The notes beneath the pieces are model-generated. The model did no database searches, was not told the DNA's origin, and worked only from the letters and a program-made list of their open reading frames with translations. A program made the translations under genes and the position numbers. A stretch of 64,000 nt of DNA from Atherix ibis. Lineage: Eukaryota; Arthropoda; Insecta; Diptera; Athericidae. This document shows, piece after piece, positions 1 to 10,704 of the stretch; positions within the stretch are counted from its first letter, which is position 1; each line of letters starts with the position of its first letter. Where the stretch lies: assembly GCA_958298945.1 (NCBI GenBank), contig OY282605.1, positions 119,346,267 to 119,410,266 of the forward strand. The letters run 5' to 3'.

Positions 1-1189
1 ATATGTCGTCGTTTTATCAAATTTTCTTTCTGTTTATTCCTAAAATGATTCAATAATAATTTAGAATTTTTCTGATATCAAAGTTAATAAGACAGAAAAA
101 TGTATTGTCGTTGATAATTTATTAGAAATTGGGTATATGGAAAAATTTGCAACTGATTCACGTCTAAGATCTAAATAAAAATTTATTTCCAAAGTGTTCG
201 AGTTTATTTATGTTCTGCTTGTTTATGTCATTCTTGATTGTGTGACATAAAAATTAATATTTAGTAGCAAATCTAAAAACAAAACAGTAACGAGTGTCAA
301 TGACAACCATGGACATGGACGCTAGACTCCTAGAAACCCCTCTGCCGCTGAATTGAGGTATTTCTCCACCACTTCATAATGCTCCTACGGTCAAGCCTTC
401 GAAAAGAGCCAAACTGCACGATGCCAAAAAACCACAATCACAACAAAACCACAAACCACACAAATTCAAAACCATCTGTACTTAACAGACTAACTAATTT
501 CCTATCTCTTCCAGCCAAAGTAACCGACCATTTCCTCCGGTTTCTTATTATTTGTAGTTCTCTTGAATGTAAATTTAATGCTAAACAGCTTTGCGCATTC
601 AAATCCATCATGGCTCTAAGGAATATCTCTATTGATAGTTTAACAATAAATGATTGCTGCCCGTTTTATACGAAGAAAAAAAATATTCTCAAAATTATGG
701 CGGACGATAAATGTTCTATGCCAATAGAATTATCGCCAGCAACCCTTTTTTTGTTCATCTCACCATGGTGACCAATTCCTTCACTGTTCAAAAAACAACA
801 CAACTTCGAACCGTCAGCTATCAATATCTCTAACATCGAGTGTTGAAAAACCAATAATGGACGTAGAAAAAGAACTTTTCTTCAAAACCCTAAACACCTT
901 TAACCCACTCTTGTACCACTAACGAACTGGTTGCTATACTAATAAATACCATAAAACACGTGAATACAGAAGCGAACAAAACCAGACGCAAGCTACAAAA
1001 AATAATTTTATTATTAATGTTTTTTCTTAGAATAAGACCCTGCAATCCTGTGCAAAGGAAGCCACTTGCTTTTTTGTCCTTTGGAAAACCACTAATTGTT
1101 CACAGACTTACATTCCATTTCTGCTTCATAAAATTTCCTCTCACTACGCAGCACAATTTTTTGGCAATTTATTACGGCCACAATAAATT
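1..1189. other. No firm gene; possible upstream part of a non-LTR retrotransposon
   Basis: AT-rich sequence with two open frames (379-771 and 960-1322, plus) that lack a recognisable domain on their own. The stretch lies directly upstream of endonuclease and reverse-transcriptase remnants in the same orientation, so it may be the decayed 5' part of the same retrotransposon. This is inference; I see no diagnostic motif before about position 1190. Confidence 0.3.
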
Positions 1190-1735
1190 AAGAACCTGTA
1201 GGCGTGGAAAAATCCTCGGGGAATGTGTCAATTCTATCGATTCCAGCTCCATTCTCCTAAACGATGGTTATACGCTCCTCATGGAAAAGCGTATAAATTT
1301 GGTGCGGTTTCCAAAACTTTAGATGATCTATCAATTGGCCTATACCAGAAGAACTAGGGAGAGATATTAATTGCCAAAAAAAATTGAATAATCCCATCTA
1401 TTGAGTATTGTGGATGGGATTATATCGGACTCGTTCAGAAACTGGCACAGTCCTGGGCATCGGCAACCCTGGGTTTCCAAAAGATACATTAATGATTTAT
1501 ACCGCAGACAGAAATAACTCTTCACGGAGACACCCTCGCCTATCACATCAAGTTTTACTTTAATCCTGTATTAGCCAGTAACGCTTGCGAAGTTCAACTT
1601 TTTGTTTAAAAAATCTGGACATATCGATTACCAAAATTGCTGGAAGATTGCAATAGTCAGCCCAGTTCCCAAAAAAAATCTTACTCATATTTCGACTAAT
1701 AACTTTAGACCAATTTCATTATTGCCTCATACAGG
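1190..1735 (+). pseudogene. Non-LTR retrotransposon (I/Jockey-like) ORF2 remnant
   Basis: Broken remains of a non-LTR retrotransposon polyprotein on the plus strand. Near 1200-1275 the peptide RGKILGECVN...ILLNDG resembles the endonuclease domain segment that precedes 'LLNDGS' in I/Jockey-type elements. Near 1620-1730 WKIAIVSPVPKKN followed by NNFRPISLLP matches the conserved start of the reverse transcriptase domain (WK.A.V.PIPK ... YRPISLLP). Stops and frame changes separate the two, and the sequence stops at 1730 where a DNA transposon begins. The RT palm motif is absent. It is a fossil with no coding capacity; clade assignment between I, Loa and Jockey is uncertain. Confidence 0.6.
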
Positions 1736-2468
1736 GTGCTTCTTATGTTCTATGTGGATTTTGTTAAGCCGCCATTTTGGTTCGGATAATATTTGTCTGT
1801 TGGCATTTGACAGTCGTAGAGAATTATCGATAGTAATTTTTTATAGACCATCTAAACAGCAACAACGTGTTCAAATTATTAAAACATATTATTTAAATAA
1901 TTGCTTATGGTTGTTGTCTATACCGAGCAAATATGCATACACTGGTAAATTAAAACGAAGGCTGGGCAACAATTAAGTCAACGTACACCTAAAAAGATTG
2001 ATGCAGTGAGGCAGAGTGTTGGTGAATGTTCGGGTATCTCTCATCGACGCTGTGTTAAAAAAAGTCAAAAAAGGTTTGCTTTTTTACTCGTACAAAATTC
2101 AATTGGTACAACAGCTGCAGGCAAATGACTGCGAACGGCGATGGGACTGGAGTGGTTGAAATTTACAGCTCGACTTGTGGCTGGCTTTGTGTAATAAACA
2201 GAATAGCCGCTATTAGGGCACTGAGAAAACCCTTAACTGATACACCAAAGACCACTACACCCTCGTAGAGTAATTGTATGGTGCGGCATCATTGGGCCAT
2301 AATTCTTTGAGGATACTGGGGGCAATGCTGTAACAGTTACTACTGGTGACCGCTATCGAGACATGTTGGAAAACTTTCCTCTGCCCGAATTGGATCAATT
2401 CCAATTCGGACAGAGGAAAGTTTTGTGGTTCCAACAAAACGGTGCCACATCACACACAACTCTTGCTA

Positions 2469-3750
2469 CGAGGGTCGTTCAATAAGTCGTTAGAATTGCG
2501 CTTTGTAAGTAGAGGAAGATTTTTTTTTTGCAAGTAGCATTATCGACAGGAAAGCTGTCAAAATTTCAACTCGATCCATAGCGTAGGTCAATTTCTATCG
2601 TCGATTAAAGTTAACGACATTTATTTGTGCATAACAATGGAAAAAAGCGAGTTTAGGGCTGTCATCAAACATCTCCATTTGAAAGGCTTAAGCCCGAAAG
2701 AAATCAAAGCCGAGTTGGATGCAGTTCATGGCACATCTGTACCTGTGTTTGCGACGGTTTACAATTGGGTGAATGAATTTAAACGTGGCCGTTCATCCAC
2801 AAAAGATGAACATCGTTCAGGACGCCCAGTTGAGGTGTCTACTCCTGAAATCATCGACAAAATCCACGATCTGATTTTGAACGATCGGCGAATTAAAGTG
2901 CGCGAATTAGTTGAGGCCACGGGCATATCACAAGGTACAGTCGCTTCAATTTTGCATGAAAAATTGTCTGTTAAAAAAATTTCGGCAAGATGGGTGCCGC
3001 GTTTGCTCTCAGAGGAGAATAAGCGCAATCGTATAGTTGACTCTGAGGCTATGTTGGCACTCTTTCATCGCAATCCTGCCGAATTCCTTCGTCGATATGT
3101 CACTGTGGACGAAACCTGGATACACTACTACACTCCAGAAACGAAGAGACAGTCATCACAGTGGATTTTCAAGGGTGAGCGGGCTCCGAAGAAGGCAAAA
3201 ACTGTGCCATGGGCCGGCAGGGTGATGGCCACGGTCTTTTGGGATTTGCAGGGCATCATTTTTATCGACTACTTGGAAAAAGGAAAAACAATAACAGGAG
3301 CGTATTACGCGTCGTTATTGCAACGGTTGAGTGAGGAAATCAAAGAGAAACGCCCCCATCTGAAGAAGAAAAAAATCCTCTTGCATCAGGACGAGGCGCG
3401 TGTGCACACCTGCGCTGTTTCCATGGCCAAAATTGTAGAATTGAGAATGGAATTGTTGCAGTATCCCGCTTATTCACCAGATTTGGCCCCGAGTGACTAT
3501 TTTCTTTTCCCCAATCTGAAGAAATGGCTAGGCGGGCGACGGTTCACTTCCAACGAGGACGTCATTACTCAAACGGATGAGTATTTTGCAGAACTTCCGA
3601 AATCCTATTTTTTGGACGGGATAAAAATTTTGGAAAAATGGTTAGAAAAGTGTATAGAGCTTAAAGGAGATTATGTTGAAAAATAAAAATTTTTTTTTTT
3701 AAAAACAGTTCTTTTCCATCTTTTTCTAAGGATTTATTGAACGACGCTCG
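2469..3750 (+). mobile_element. Mariner element, family A copy 1, apparently complete
   Basis: A 1282-bp mariner with inverted terminal repeats beginning CGAGGGTCGTTCAATAAGT at the left and the complementary end finishing GAACGACGCTCG at the right, flanked by TA on both sides (2467-2468 and 3751-3752). It sits inside an older DD41D-type element. Four more copies of the same family are in the window at 15832-17126, 35066-36330, 44385-45658 and 50362-51461. The right end differs from the family consensus at one base (GACGCTCG for GACCCTCG). It is the only copy here whose transposase frame is both uninterrupted and has its own ATG. Subfamily is unsure; the end sequence suggests the vertumnana-like group. 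Confidence 0.9.
2637..3686 (+). CDS. Mariner transposase (D,D34D), full length
   Basis: Transposase of 349 residues that would excise and insert the surrounding element at TA sites. The start used is the ATG at 2637 (MEKSEF), matching mariner N-termini; the frame is open further upstream but without an ATG. Residues 1-110 hold paired helix-turn-helix domains, with a GRP linker after the first (RSGRPVEV). WVPRLLSEE follows at about 125. The catalytic triad is present: first Asp in VDETW (about 160), second in LLHQD (about 252), third in SPDLAPSD, with 34 residues between the second and third. The Asn that normally follows the second Asp is Glu here (HQDE), and Trp/Arg replace Ser/Lys in VPWAGRVM, so activity cannot be assumed. 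Length equals the usual 345-350 residues. Confidence 0.92.
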   Translation: MEKSEFRAVIKHLHLKGLSPKEIKAELDAVHGTSVPVFATVYNWVNEFKRGRSSTKDEHRSGRPVEVSTPEIIDKIHDLILNDRRIKVRELVEATGISQGTVASILHEKLSVKKISARWVPRLLSEENKRNRIVDSEAMLALFHRNPAEFLRRYVTVDETWIHYYTPETKRQSSQWIFKGERAPKKAKTVPWAGRVMATVFWDLQGIIFIDYLEKGKTITGAYYASLLQRLSEEIKEKRPHLKKKKILLHQDEARVHTCAVSMAKIVELRMELLQYPAYSPDLAPSDYFLFPNLKKWLGGRRFTSNEDVITQTDEYFAELPKSYFLDGIKILEKWLEKCIELKGDYVEK

Positions 3751-4079
3751 TACAATGCAAATGTTGAGTTATATTTTTTCCCGGCCGAATAATGTCAAAA
3801 GCCGGGAAAGTGGTGATATCGACTGGACCCTGATTTGAACCCTACCAATTTCTTCGTAACAAACCGACCACAACCTCGATGCTTAACGCCAACATTCGAA
3901 ACAAAATTGCTGAAATAAGACCAGAAGTCAGCGAAAATGTTATGAAAAATGTGTTTAAAAAAAACTCGCCTTTGCACCGCAGCCAAAGGCGAGGATTTGC
4001 TAAAGACCATAAAATCAATCAAACTTAAAAGTTATTAAGAAAAAAAAAACTCCGATTTAAAACATAAAAATCACCCCGA

Positions 4080-5798
4080 AAAATATCTTAGCTACAACAA
4101 ACTCAAACCAGACATTGTGAGTTGCTATTTCATGTTCGACATAGAAAAAGCTCCTTTTTCGAGACAAAGTAAACGGAAAAATTCAATATTTCTGTACTTG
4201 TATCTGCGACACTAATCGTCAACGTCAAATCAACAACATTATATGTAACGTCAACACTTGCAGCCATCTTGCCAGCATGTATGCAATAAACAAAGATGCA
4301 TCGTGTCTGATTCGTCACTGCGTCCCATACCTTTGCACCCAAAAAAAATTCATGAAAATCCTCCCTACCCCAATTAACCGTACAATGATTTTGTGATTAT
4401 CCTAATTAAATGTAAATTAACAATGATTTCGTGATTATTTCTTAACAATGTGTCAGTGTAACAAAAGCAGTAAACAAGGGAATTGTGACTGCTGTAAACC
4501 TGGGACTGTGCATCAGGCTAGCCAGTGGAGCACATTCGATACATAGTATCCTCCCCACAAAATTTACAAAAATCTACACCTTCTTAACTACCTTCTCTTC
4601 ACACTTTAATTAAAAATATTGTCATCTATGATATATCAACTTGAGATGACGATTTTTGGTATTAGAGAGTTAAGGAAGGGGGGAAGGAAACGTATCCGAC
4701 CTTGAGGTTATAATTGTTGTCATTTAAACGATAATGGTTCAATACTTACCGGGAAAGAGATTCCTCCATATTACCTTTACCTTCCATTTTTAACAGTTAG
4801 CCGTTCGTTAAGTAGGTATGTATGTAAAACCTTTCGGAATAATATAACCTCTCGATTTAGTTAGGTGTTGTTGTCAAGTAAGTAGTAAGCTCAATGATCA
4901 CAAGAGAACAATGAAGCCGCCAGTTACAATATGCCAAAGCAAGAACAAACGTTAGCTTTATAAGCTTCTATATAAACTAAATTTTTGAATTTATCACATC
5001 TGCGAAGTATAAATTTCGGAAAAAATGTTTTGGATAATTTCATCCAAGCAATAGCAATAATTTATTTAAGACGCAAACCAATTATTAGTGTATATACCAA
5101 CTTCGTCCTTATTCAGCGACTCCTGTACAGAAATGGTGTTGGTATTCCTGATTTATTTCGTCGTTCAGTTTTAGTTCTATTGTTACGTCATTGAATTTTT
5201 TTTATGTTATATTAATGGCAATTGAATAATTAAATTTTTTAAATATCCCAGCAACATAATAAAATCGTCCTATTGTTAGGGAACTACATATCATATATGG
5301 ACCGCTTATCCTGGTTCCCTAAATTCCATTCCAATACAAAGAAATAAAAAATTGAAAAGAATTCTTTTAAAATTTCTTTTTTACTTTCTCCAATTTTATT
5401 CAACAAAAAAATTCTGGGAAGATTTAAAGCTAAATTTCAACAAAATAAAAGGATTCCAGCTGAATGGTGGGATGGAGCTTGCGAATTACTTAAGATATCA
5501 TCCACAAGCAACCAGGAGAAGATTCAATCAATCGAATTTCAGTAGACTTTTGGTAAAATAACATACAATATATAAAATTTGATATTAATTTTGTTTTTAA
5601 TGAATGCAATCAGTACAACTTTTTATTAAGATAGTTTTCTTTTAAAAAAAGGAAAGTGGATATACATAAAGATTTGAAGATTTAGAAAAAACAACTTTTT
5701 TTTATTTATTTTTATCGGATAGATTCGAAAATTTAATCTGTGAGAGCTCATATACAATTACAAAAACTATGTATTATTAAAAATTTCGTTTTCTATAT
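4080..5798. other. Intergenic, no recognisable gene
   Basis: About 1.7 kb of AT-rich DNA. It has a short imperfect direct repeat near 4383-4440 (ACAATGATTTTGTGATTAT and ACAATGATTTCGTGATTAT). The open frames at 4130-4342, 4985-5194 and 5352-5561 show no domain. Nothing else is supported. Confidence 0.4.
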
Positions 5799-5799
5799 A

Positions 5800-6594
5800 C
5801 GAGGTCTTTTCAAAAAGTATCGCGAATTTTGTGTTTTTTCAAAAATTATTTATTTATTCATGAATATCTATTTTATCTCCTTCAAAGTAATCCCCACCAA
5901 ATAATATACACTTATGACAACGTTTTCTCCAATCCTCGAAGCACTTCAAAAAATCATTTTTTGTGATCTTGTTCAGCTCCTCCTTCGATGCCATCTTTAT
6001 CTCCTCAATCGTAGCATAGCATTGTCCTTTTATGGGGCTCTTCAGTTTCGGGAAGAAGAAAAAGTCACAGGGGGCCAGATCTGGGGAATACGGTGGCTGC
6101 GGCATTATTAGTGTGTTGTTTTTCGCCAAAAATGGCAAACGCCAATTTTTGTTCTTCCACAAATCCGGGCGTTTATGGCTGATTGTTTCTCGCAACTTGC
6201 GCATAACTTGCAGGTAATATTCCTTATTGACCGTTCTACCCTGTGGCAAGAATTCATGCACCACGGCCCTGTAATCGAAGAAAATTGTAAGCAAAACCTT
6301 CATATTCGACCGAACTTGGCGCGCTTTTTTCGGACGTGGCTCTTGCGGCAGCTTTAATTGGGATGATTGAGCTTTGGTTTCCACATCGTCACCATAAACC
6401 TATGATTCGTCACCAGTTATGACCCTCTGGAGCAAATTTGGGTCGTCGCGGACAGAGTCCAACAGCTACTTAGCAATGTTAATGCGATACTGTTTTTGGT
6501 CGAAATTGAGCAAAAATCGAAGACGAGCCGAAACACGTGCAAGCAAACCAGCTATCAAAAATTAACTGAACATTCAAAATGGCCGAACTTACCA
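5800..6594 (-). mobile_element. Mariner family B copy 1, internally deleted and 5' truncated
   Basis: Minus-strand mariner whose 3' terminal repeat (CGAGGTCTTTTCAAAAAGTA) starts at 5800 after TA. The transposase remnant runs from about 6520 down to 5854. It includes RVITGDES with the first catalytic Asp, then a TAG where Trp is expected, KKARQVRSNMKVLLTIFFDY, and SPDLAPCD with the third Asp. Between LWKNKNW and FLAKNN about 12-15 residues are missing. In family members that segment is HHDNAP..., so the second catalytic Asp is deleted. The same deletion occurs in copy 2 at 10705-11602. The 5' end is lost at about 6594, where the sequence passes directly into another mariner remnant. Confidence 0.8.
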
Positions 6595-8173
6595 TCTAAA
6601 AAATGTTGTACAGACCGGAACATATGATAATCGAAAGGTGCTAGGTTTGGAGAGTGTGGTGGGTGTGGCAGTATATCCCATTGAAGCTCTAAAAGCTTTT
6701 GCCGAGTTGTCAAACTTGTATGTGGTTTCGCATTATCCTGTTGGAACACTATACCTCTCCTATTGTCCAATTCGGGCCTGTTTTCTTTAAGTGAATCATT
6801 CAATTTGTCCAACTGATGACAGTACACTTCTGAATTGATCGTTGTAAACGATTTCTTTGCAATCCCACCAAGATACATATAACCTTTTTTTAAATGAATA
6901 ATTGGTTTTCGAAGTGCTTTGAGCAGGTTCATATTTTCTACTTTAGGATCTTTTGCGCTTCACATTATTGTAGACAACCTATTTCTCGTTCCCAGTCATG
7001 ATACGCTTAAAAAATCGCATCGAATGCCTATGGAGGCCTATGGTGATAGTGCTTTATCGAAAACAACGTGCCGAGATTGGTTTCGTTGGTTCAAAGACGG
7101 CAATTTTGACTTGTGGGACAAGAAGCATGAAAATCGGCCTAGGAAGGTTGAGGACTATCAATTGCAGGCTCTTTTGGACGAACACGATACGCAATCGCAA
7201 AAAATGCTCAAGGAGCAATTGGGTGTTACTCAACCAGGCATTTACATGCGTCTGCGTGCCATTAGGAAGATTGAAAAGATCGGAAAATGGGTGCCGCATG
7301 AATTGGACGATAGGCAGATGGAGCGACGCCAAAATACATGCGAAATCTTGCTCGCCAGACAACAAAAAAAGTTGTTCCTGCATCGGATTGTGACAGGCGA
7401 TGAAAAGTGGATATATTTCGAGAATCCTAAACTCAAAAAATCGTGGGTTGATCCTGGCCAACCATCAACATCTTCCCCAAGCCCAAATCGCTTCGGACAG
7501 AAAACGATGCTATGCGTTTGGTGGGATCAGCAGGGTATCATCTACTACGACATGTTGAAACCTAGTAAAACTGTCAATGTCCACCGCTATCACCAACAGG
7601 ACGGATTATCAACAAAGACATGACAACCTGATTTTCCTCCACGACAACGCACCATCGCACACATCAAAAATGGTCCGAAACTAATTGGAGACACTCAACT
7701 GGGAGGTGCTACCCCACCCCGCTTTTTCACCAGACCTGGCCCCTTCCGCCTACCACCTGTTTCGTCGATGGGCCACGCGCTCGTCGAGCAGCACTTCGAT
7801 TCTTACGAATACGCCCGAAAATGGCTTGATAAGGGGTTTGGTTCGAAAGAGAACGAATTTTTTTGGCGTGGTATCCACAAATTGCCCGAAAGATAGGAAA
7901 AATATGTAGCTAGCGGGGGCAAATACTTTAAATAAATGTGTTTTTACTTTCTATGAAAAAAACATGTGTTTTTTTTTTTTTACTAAAAAACAGCTAATTT
8001 AATCTTATACACCTGGTATATGTCGAGCTTTGAGATTAAAGCTAGCCGTTTCAAATGATCATGAACGGTCGAATTCGATAAATTTAATCTCTCAGCGATC
8101 TCGCTGGTTTGCATCAATTAATGCCTTTATTATATCTTCATCAGCAAACGAAATTACTTTCCGAACAACCCAA
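6595..8173 (-). pseudogene. Mariner family C remnant, interrupted by a mauritiana-type mariner
   Basis: Minus-strand mariner in two pieces. The 5' terminal repeat (ATTGGGTTGTTCGGAAAGT) ends at 8173 next to TA; the first piece, 8173-8019, covers an HTH segment after an internal deletion. The second piece, about 7011-6595, reads FLKRIMTGNEK*VVYNNVKRKRS*, then KKGY, NRRGIVFQQDNAKPHTS and HSPNLAPFDYH. The first catalytic Asp is replaced by Asn (TGNEK) and two Trp codons are stops. Between the pieces lies 7012-8016, an independent mariner inserted at TA. The C-terminal end is cut off at the junction with the family B copy at 6594. Confidence 0.7.
7012..8016 (+). mobile_element. Mauritiana-subfamily (Mos1-like) mariner, 5' truncated
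   Basis: Plus-strand mariner related to Mos1. It begins abruptly at SHR.P.EAYGDSAL (about 7015), without the 5' terminal repeat or the MSSFVP start. It continues through TCRDWFRWFKDGNFDL, QLGVTQPGIYMRLRA, KWVPHELDDRQMERR, HRIVTGDEKWIYF (first Asp intact), MLCVWWDQQGIIYYDML and, after a frame change near 7600, FLHDNAPSHTS (second Asp) and SPDLAPSAYH, where the third Asp has become Ala. The C-terminus is shifted. The 3' repeat, reading CCAGGTGTATAAG on the other strand, ends at 8016 followed by TA. It is inserted in a family C mariner and cannot be autonomous. Confidence 0.82.
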
Positions 8174-8175
8174 TA

Positions 8176-9167
8176 TTTAAAACATTTCTGTGGTGTTGGA
8201 TTAAGAAAAGTCTTAGAGAAGAAAAACCAATGACGTTCGTACTCACAGAATAACTTGTTACTCCTGTTGACATGCTTATCGTTAGCATTGCGGTAATGAT
8301 GAGATAATCAAAGGTTAGCACTAAGATACTCGTACCCTCAAACCCTTATAATAAAAAATACCCATACTGAGAAACCATACAATTTTACTTGAAGACAGCA
8401 ATAGTGTTTATTTAAAAAAAAATTTTATTTTAAATTCTCCCAATTCATATAAAAAAAATTGTAAACAAAAAAATTTAAAAGGCATAGTGGAGGAATTTGC
8501 TAGGGGGAGGAGATAGGGGCAGGAGTCTGCATAAAAATTGGAAAAGATAGAAAATATAGAATAAAAAATTTATAAGAAGAAAAAAAATAAAGAAAATTTT
8601 CTATAGATGAGAAAAAAAATCAGGAACCCGAAGGCGGGGGTACCAAAAGAAAAAAAAAGGGAGAAAGGAAAAAATGATGGAGTAACCTGATGACTATTAT
8701 GAGAAACAACTGCAATTGTTGAGTCTCTCTCCCCGGCCATTCCCGAGTCACCTGTAATCACCACGAGGCGAATTTTTTGGAATGCTCTTAAATGGAGCAT
8801 TTTTCTTTTTTTGAATTGTAATTATTTTTATTTAAATTTTTTCGATTTTTCTGATTAGTTTATTGTAATTTTTAATTTTTATATTTTTATATAGTTTAAT
8901 TGTAAATAAAAGAAATTATATGATTTTGTTTGGCTTTTAAAAAAGAAAACTGTACTAAGAAAGATTTTTTAAAAAAAATAGGAAAAAAATCGAAATATTT
9001 TTACATACACATAAATTCTTTACATTATAGAATTATCCTATCAAATTCAGTTATTTATTTCCTCCTAGTTAATTTTTTTAATAGTTTAATGGCAAATTCA
9101 ATTTTTCTTTTCTCTTCTTTTCACTTAAAGACTTGCATTACGATATTTTTGTGCCACTTATCACTTA
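8176..9167. other. Intergenic A/T-rich stretch
   Basis: Low-complexity A- and T-rich DNA with a purine-rich patch near 8490-8525. The 8930-9289 open frame is made of Lys, Phe and Ile codons as expected of random A/T-rich DNA. No gene is supported. Confidence 0.4.
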
Positions 9168-10126
9168 CCAGGTGTATACGCTTAAATTCGTTGTTTTTAG
9201 TCAAAGAAAAAAACACATTTATTCAAGCTTTCTATGTTTTTTTAATAGAAAGTAAAAACAAATTTATTCAAAGTAATTGCCCCCGCTAGCTACATATTTT
9301 TTCCATCTCTCGGTCAATTTGTGGATACCACGCCAAAAAAATTCCTTCTGTTTCGAGGCAAACCCCTCATCAAGCCATTTTCTGATGTCTTCGTAAGAAT
9401 CGAAGTGCTGCTCAGCTAACGCGTGGCCCATCGACGAAAACAGGTGGTAGTCAGAAGAGGTCAGGTCTGGTCAATAAGCGGGGTGGGGTAGCACCTCCCA
9501 GTTGAGTGTCTTCAAGTAGTTTCGGACCATTTTTGACGTGTGCGATGGTGCGTTGTTTTGACGTCGCTCCATCTGTCTATCGTCCAATTCATGCGGCACC
9601 CATTTTCCGATCTTTGCAATCTTCCTCATGGCATGCAGACGCATGGAAATGGCTGGTTGAGTAACACCCAATTGATCCGCAATTAACCAATTGCGATTGG
9701 GTATCGTGTTCGTCCAAAAGAGCCTGCAATTGATAGTCCTCAACCTTCCTAGGCCGATTTTCACGCTTCTTGTCCCACAAGTCAAAATTGCCGTCTTCGA
9801 ACCGACGAAACCAATCTCGGCACGTTGTTTCCGATAAAGCACTATCACCATAGCCCTCCACAAGCACTCAATGCGATTCGGGAGCCGATTTCTTCAAATT
9901 GAAGCAGAAAAGCAGAGCTTCCCGAATATGCTCTTTTTCGGGCACAAAACTAGACATGATTACCAAAGGGAAAATGTATGTTGTTGTACGACATTACTGA
10001 CAATGTGCACTGATTAATGTTGACAGATGTCAAATTCATAAAAAAAAGTATGGCGTGCCCATGGTAGCTTAATACGCTCACACACGCCATCTATGACAAA
10101 ACAGCGGATTTAAGCTTATACACATA
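9168..10126 (-). mobile_element. Mauritiana-type mariner copy 2, internal deletion
   Basis: Minus-strand element with a 5' terminal region at 10126 (GCGGATTTAAGCTTATACAC) and 3' repeat CCAGGTGTATACGC starting at 9168 after TA. The transposase begins MSSFVPEKEHIREALLFC near 9957 and includes the HTH (TCRDWFRRFEDGNFDL) and WVPHELDDRQMERRQ. It then jumps straight to NNAPSHTSKMVRNYL: about 500 bp encoding the first catalytic Asp and the middle of the core have been removed. Frame changes are also present near 9690. The product cannot be catalytic; the element could move only if helped in trans. Confidence 0.82.
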
Positions 10127-10704
10127 TATGCTTAAGTGCCCCCGCTTTTCACTAATAAAAATCTTCTGGTTTCTATAAAAAGTAAATTCTAGCTTGTTCT
10201 TTATCGTTTTTTTTTTAAATTGTTATATTTTCATAATTAAAGAATATTAAATACTAAATGAAGACTTATTGAAGACAAAACACTTATAATTAATCGTAGT
10301 ATTAAAAACAGTACTTTGTTACGTATAGAAAAAAATTTCCTGGCTTCTGTAACTTTGTACTCCGTTAGGTTTTTAATTATTTCTTCGTTACTGCAATTCT
10401 CCAACCATTCATAGAAAATAGTACCCATGACATGATTCAAGGTCGGGTGTAGTGAGAAGGTAACCCCATTACCGTCTATTTGAAGCACTTTCGCTTTGAT
10501 AAAATGAGGAAACGGTGATGAGAATTCACTTGTTTTGCTTGGGAGTGTTGGGAAATGTTTTTGATTGTATTTTTTTTGTGTTTGTTTTTGCTGTTGAGGA
10601 AAGTTGAAAAGAAATGGGAAGGCATTAAAATTTAGAGAAAATTTTTATAAACGTTAAGTTCCACAAGAGTATGGTCACTGACAACCTAACTCAGAGAAAA
10701 CTTA
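10127..10704. other. Intergenic, no recognisable gene
   Basis: AT-rich stretch. The minus open frame 10237-10488 has no recognised domain. It ends at the TA that borders the family B mariner. Confidence 0.35.

Larger units (their letters stand above)
1732..4079 (+). mobile_element. Decayed DD41D-type Tc1/mariner element, split by a younger mariner
   Basis: Remnant transposon of the Tc1/mariner superfamily. The ends are imperfect inverted repeats: GGGTGCTTCTTATGTTC near 1735 and its near-complement near 4060-4078. Between them are fragments of a transposase: an N-terminal RVQIIKTYY motif (about 1870), VIVWCGIIGP (about 2275), then AVTV..GDRYRDMLENF and LWFQQNGATSHTT up to 2466. The frame resumes after 3752 with the region that in relatives reads WP.RSPDLNP. 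The wide spacing and WFQQDGA..HTA style are typical of the DD41D (rosa-type) group. The catalytic Asp of QQD reads as Asn here. It is interrupted at a TA by the mariner at 2469-3750. A paralogous fragment at 20120-20685 lacks that insertion. Confidence 0.65.

Noticed and set aside
379..771. 130-codon open frame near the left edge
   Set aside because: Asn/Lys/Ser-rich with no domain; lies in probable retrotransposon remains, so not annotated as a gene.
8930..9289. 119-codon open frame
   Set aside because: Composition (Phe, Lys, Ile, Asn) is that of random A/T-rich DNA; no splice or promoter context.
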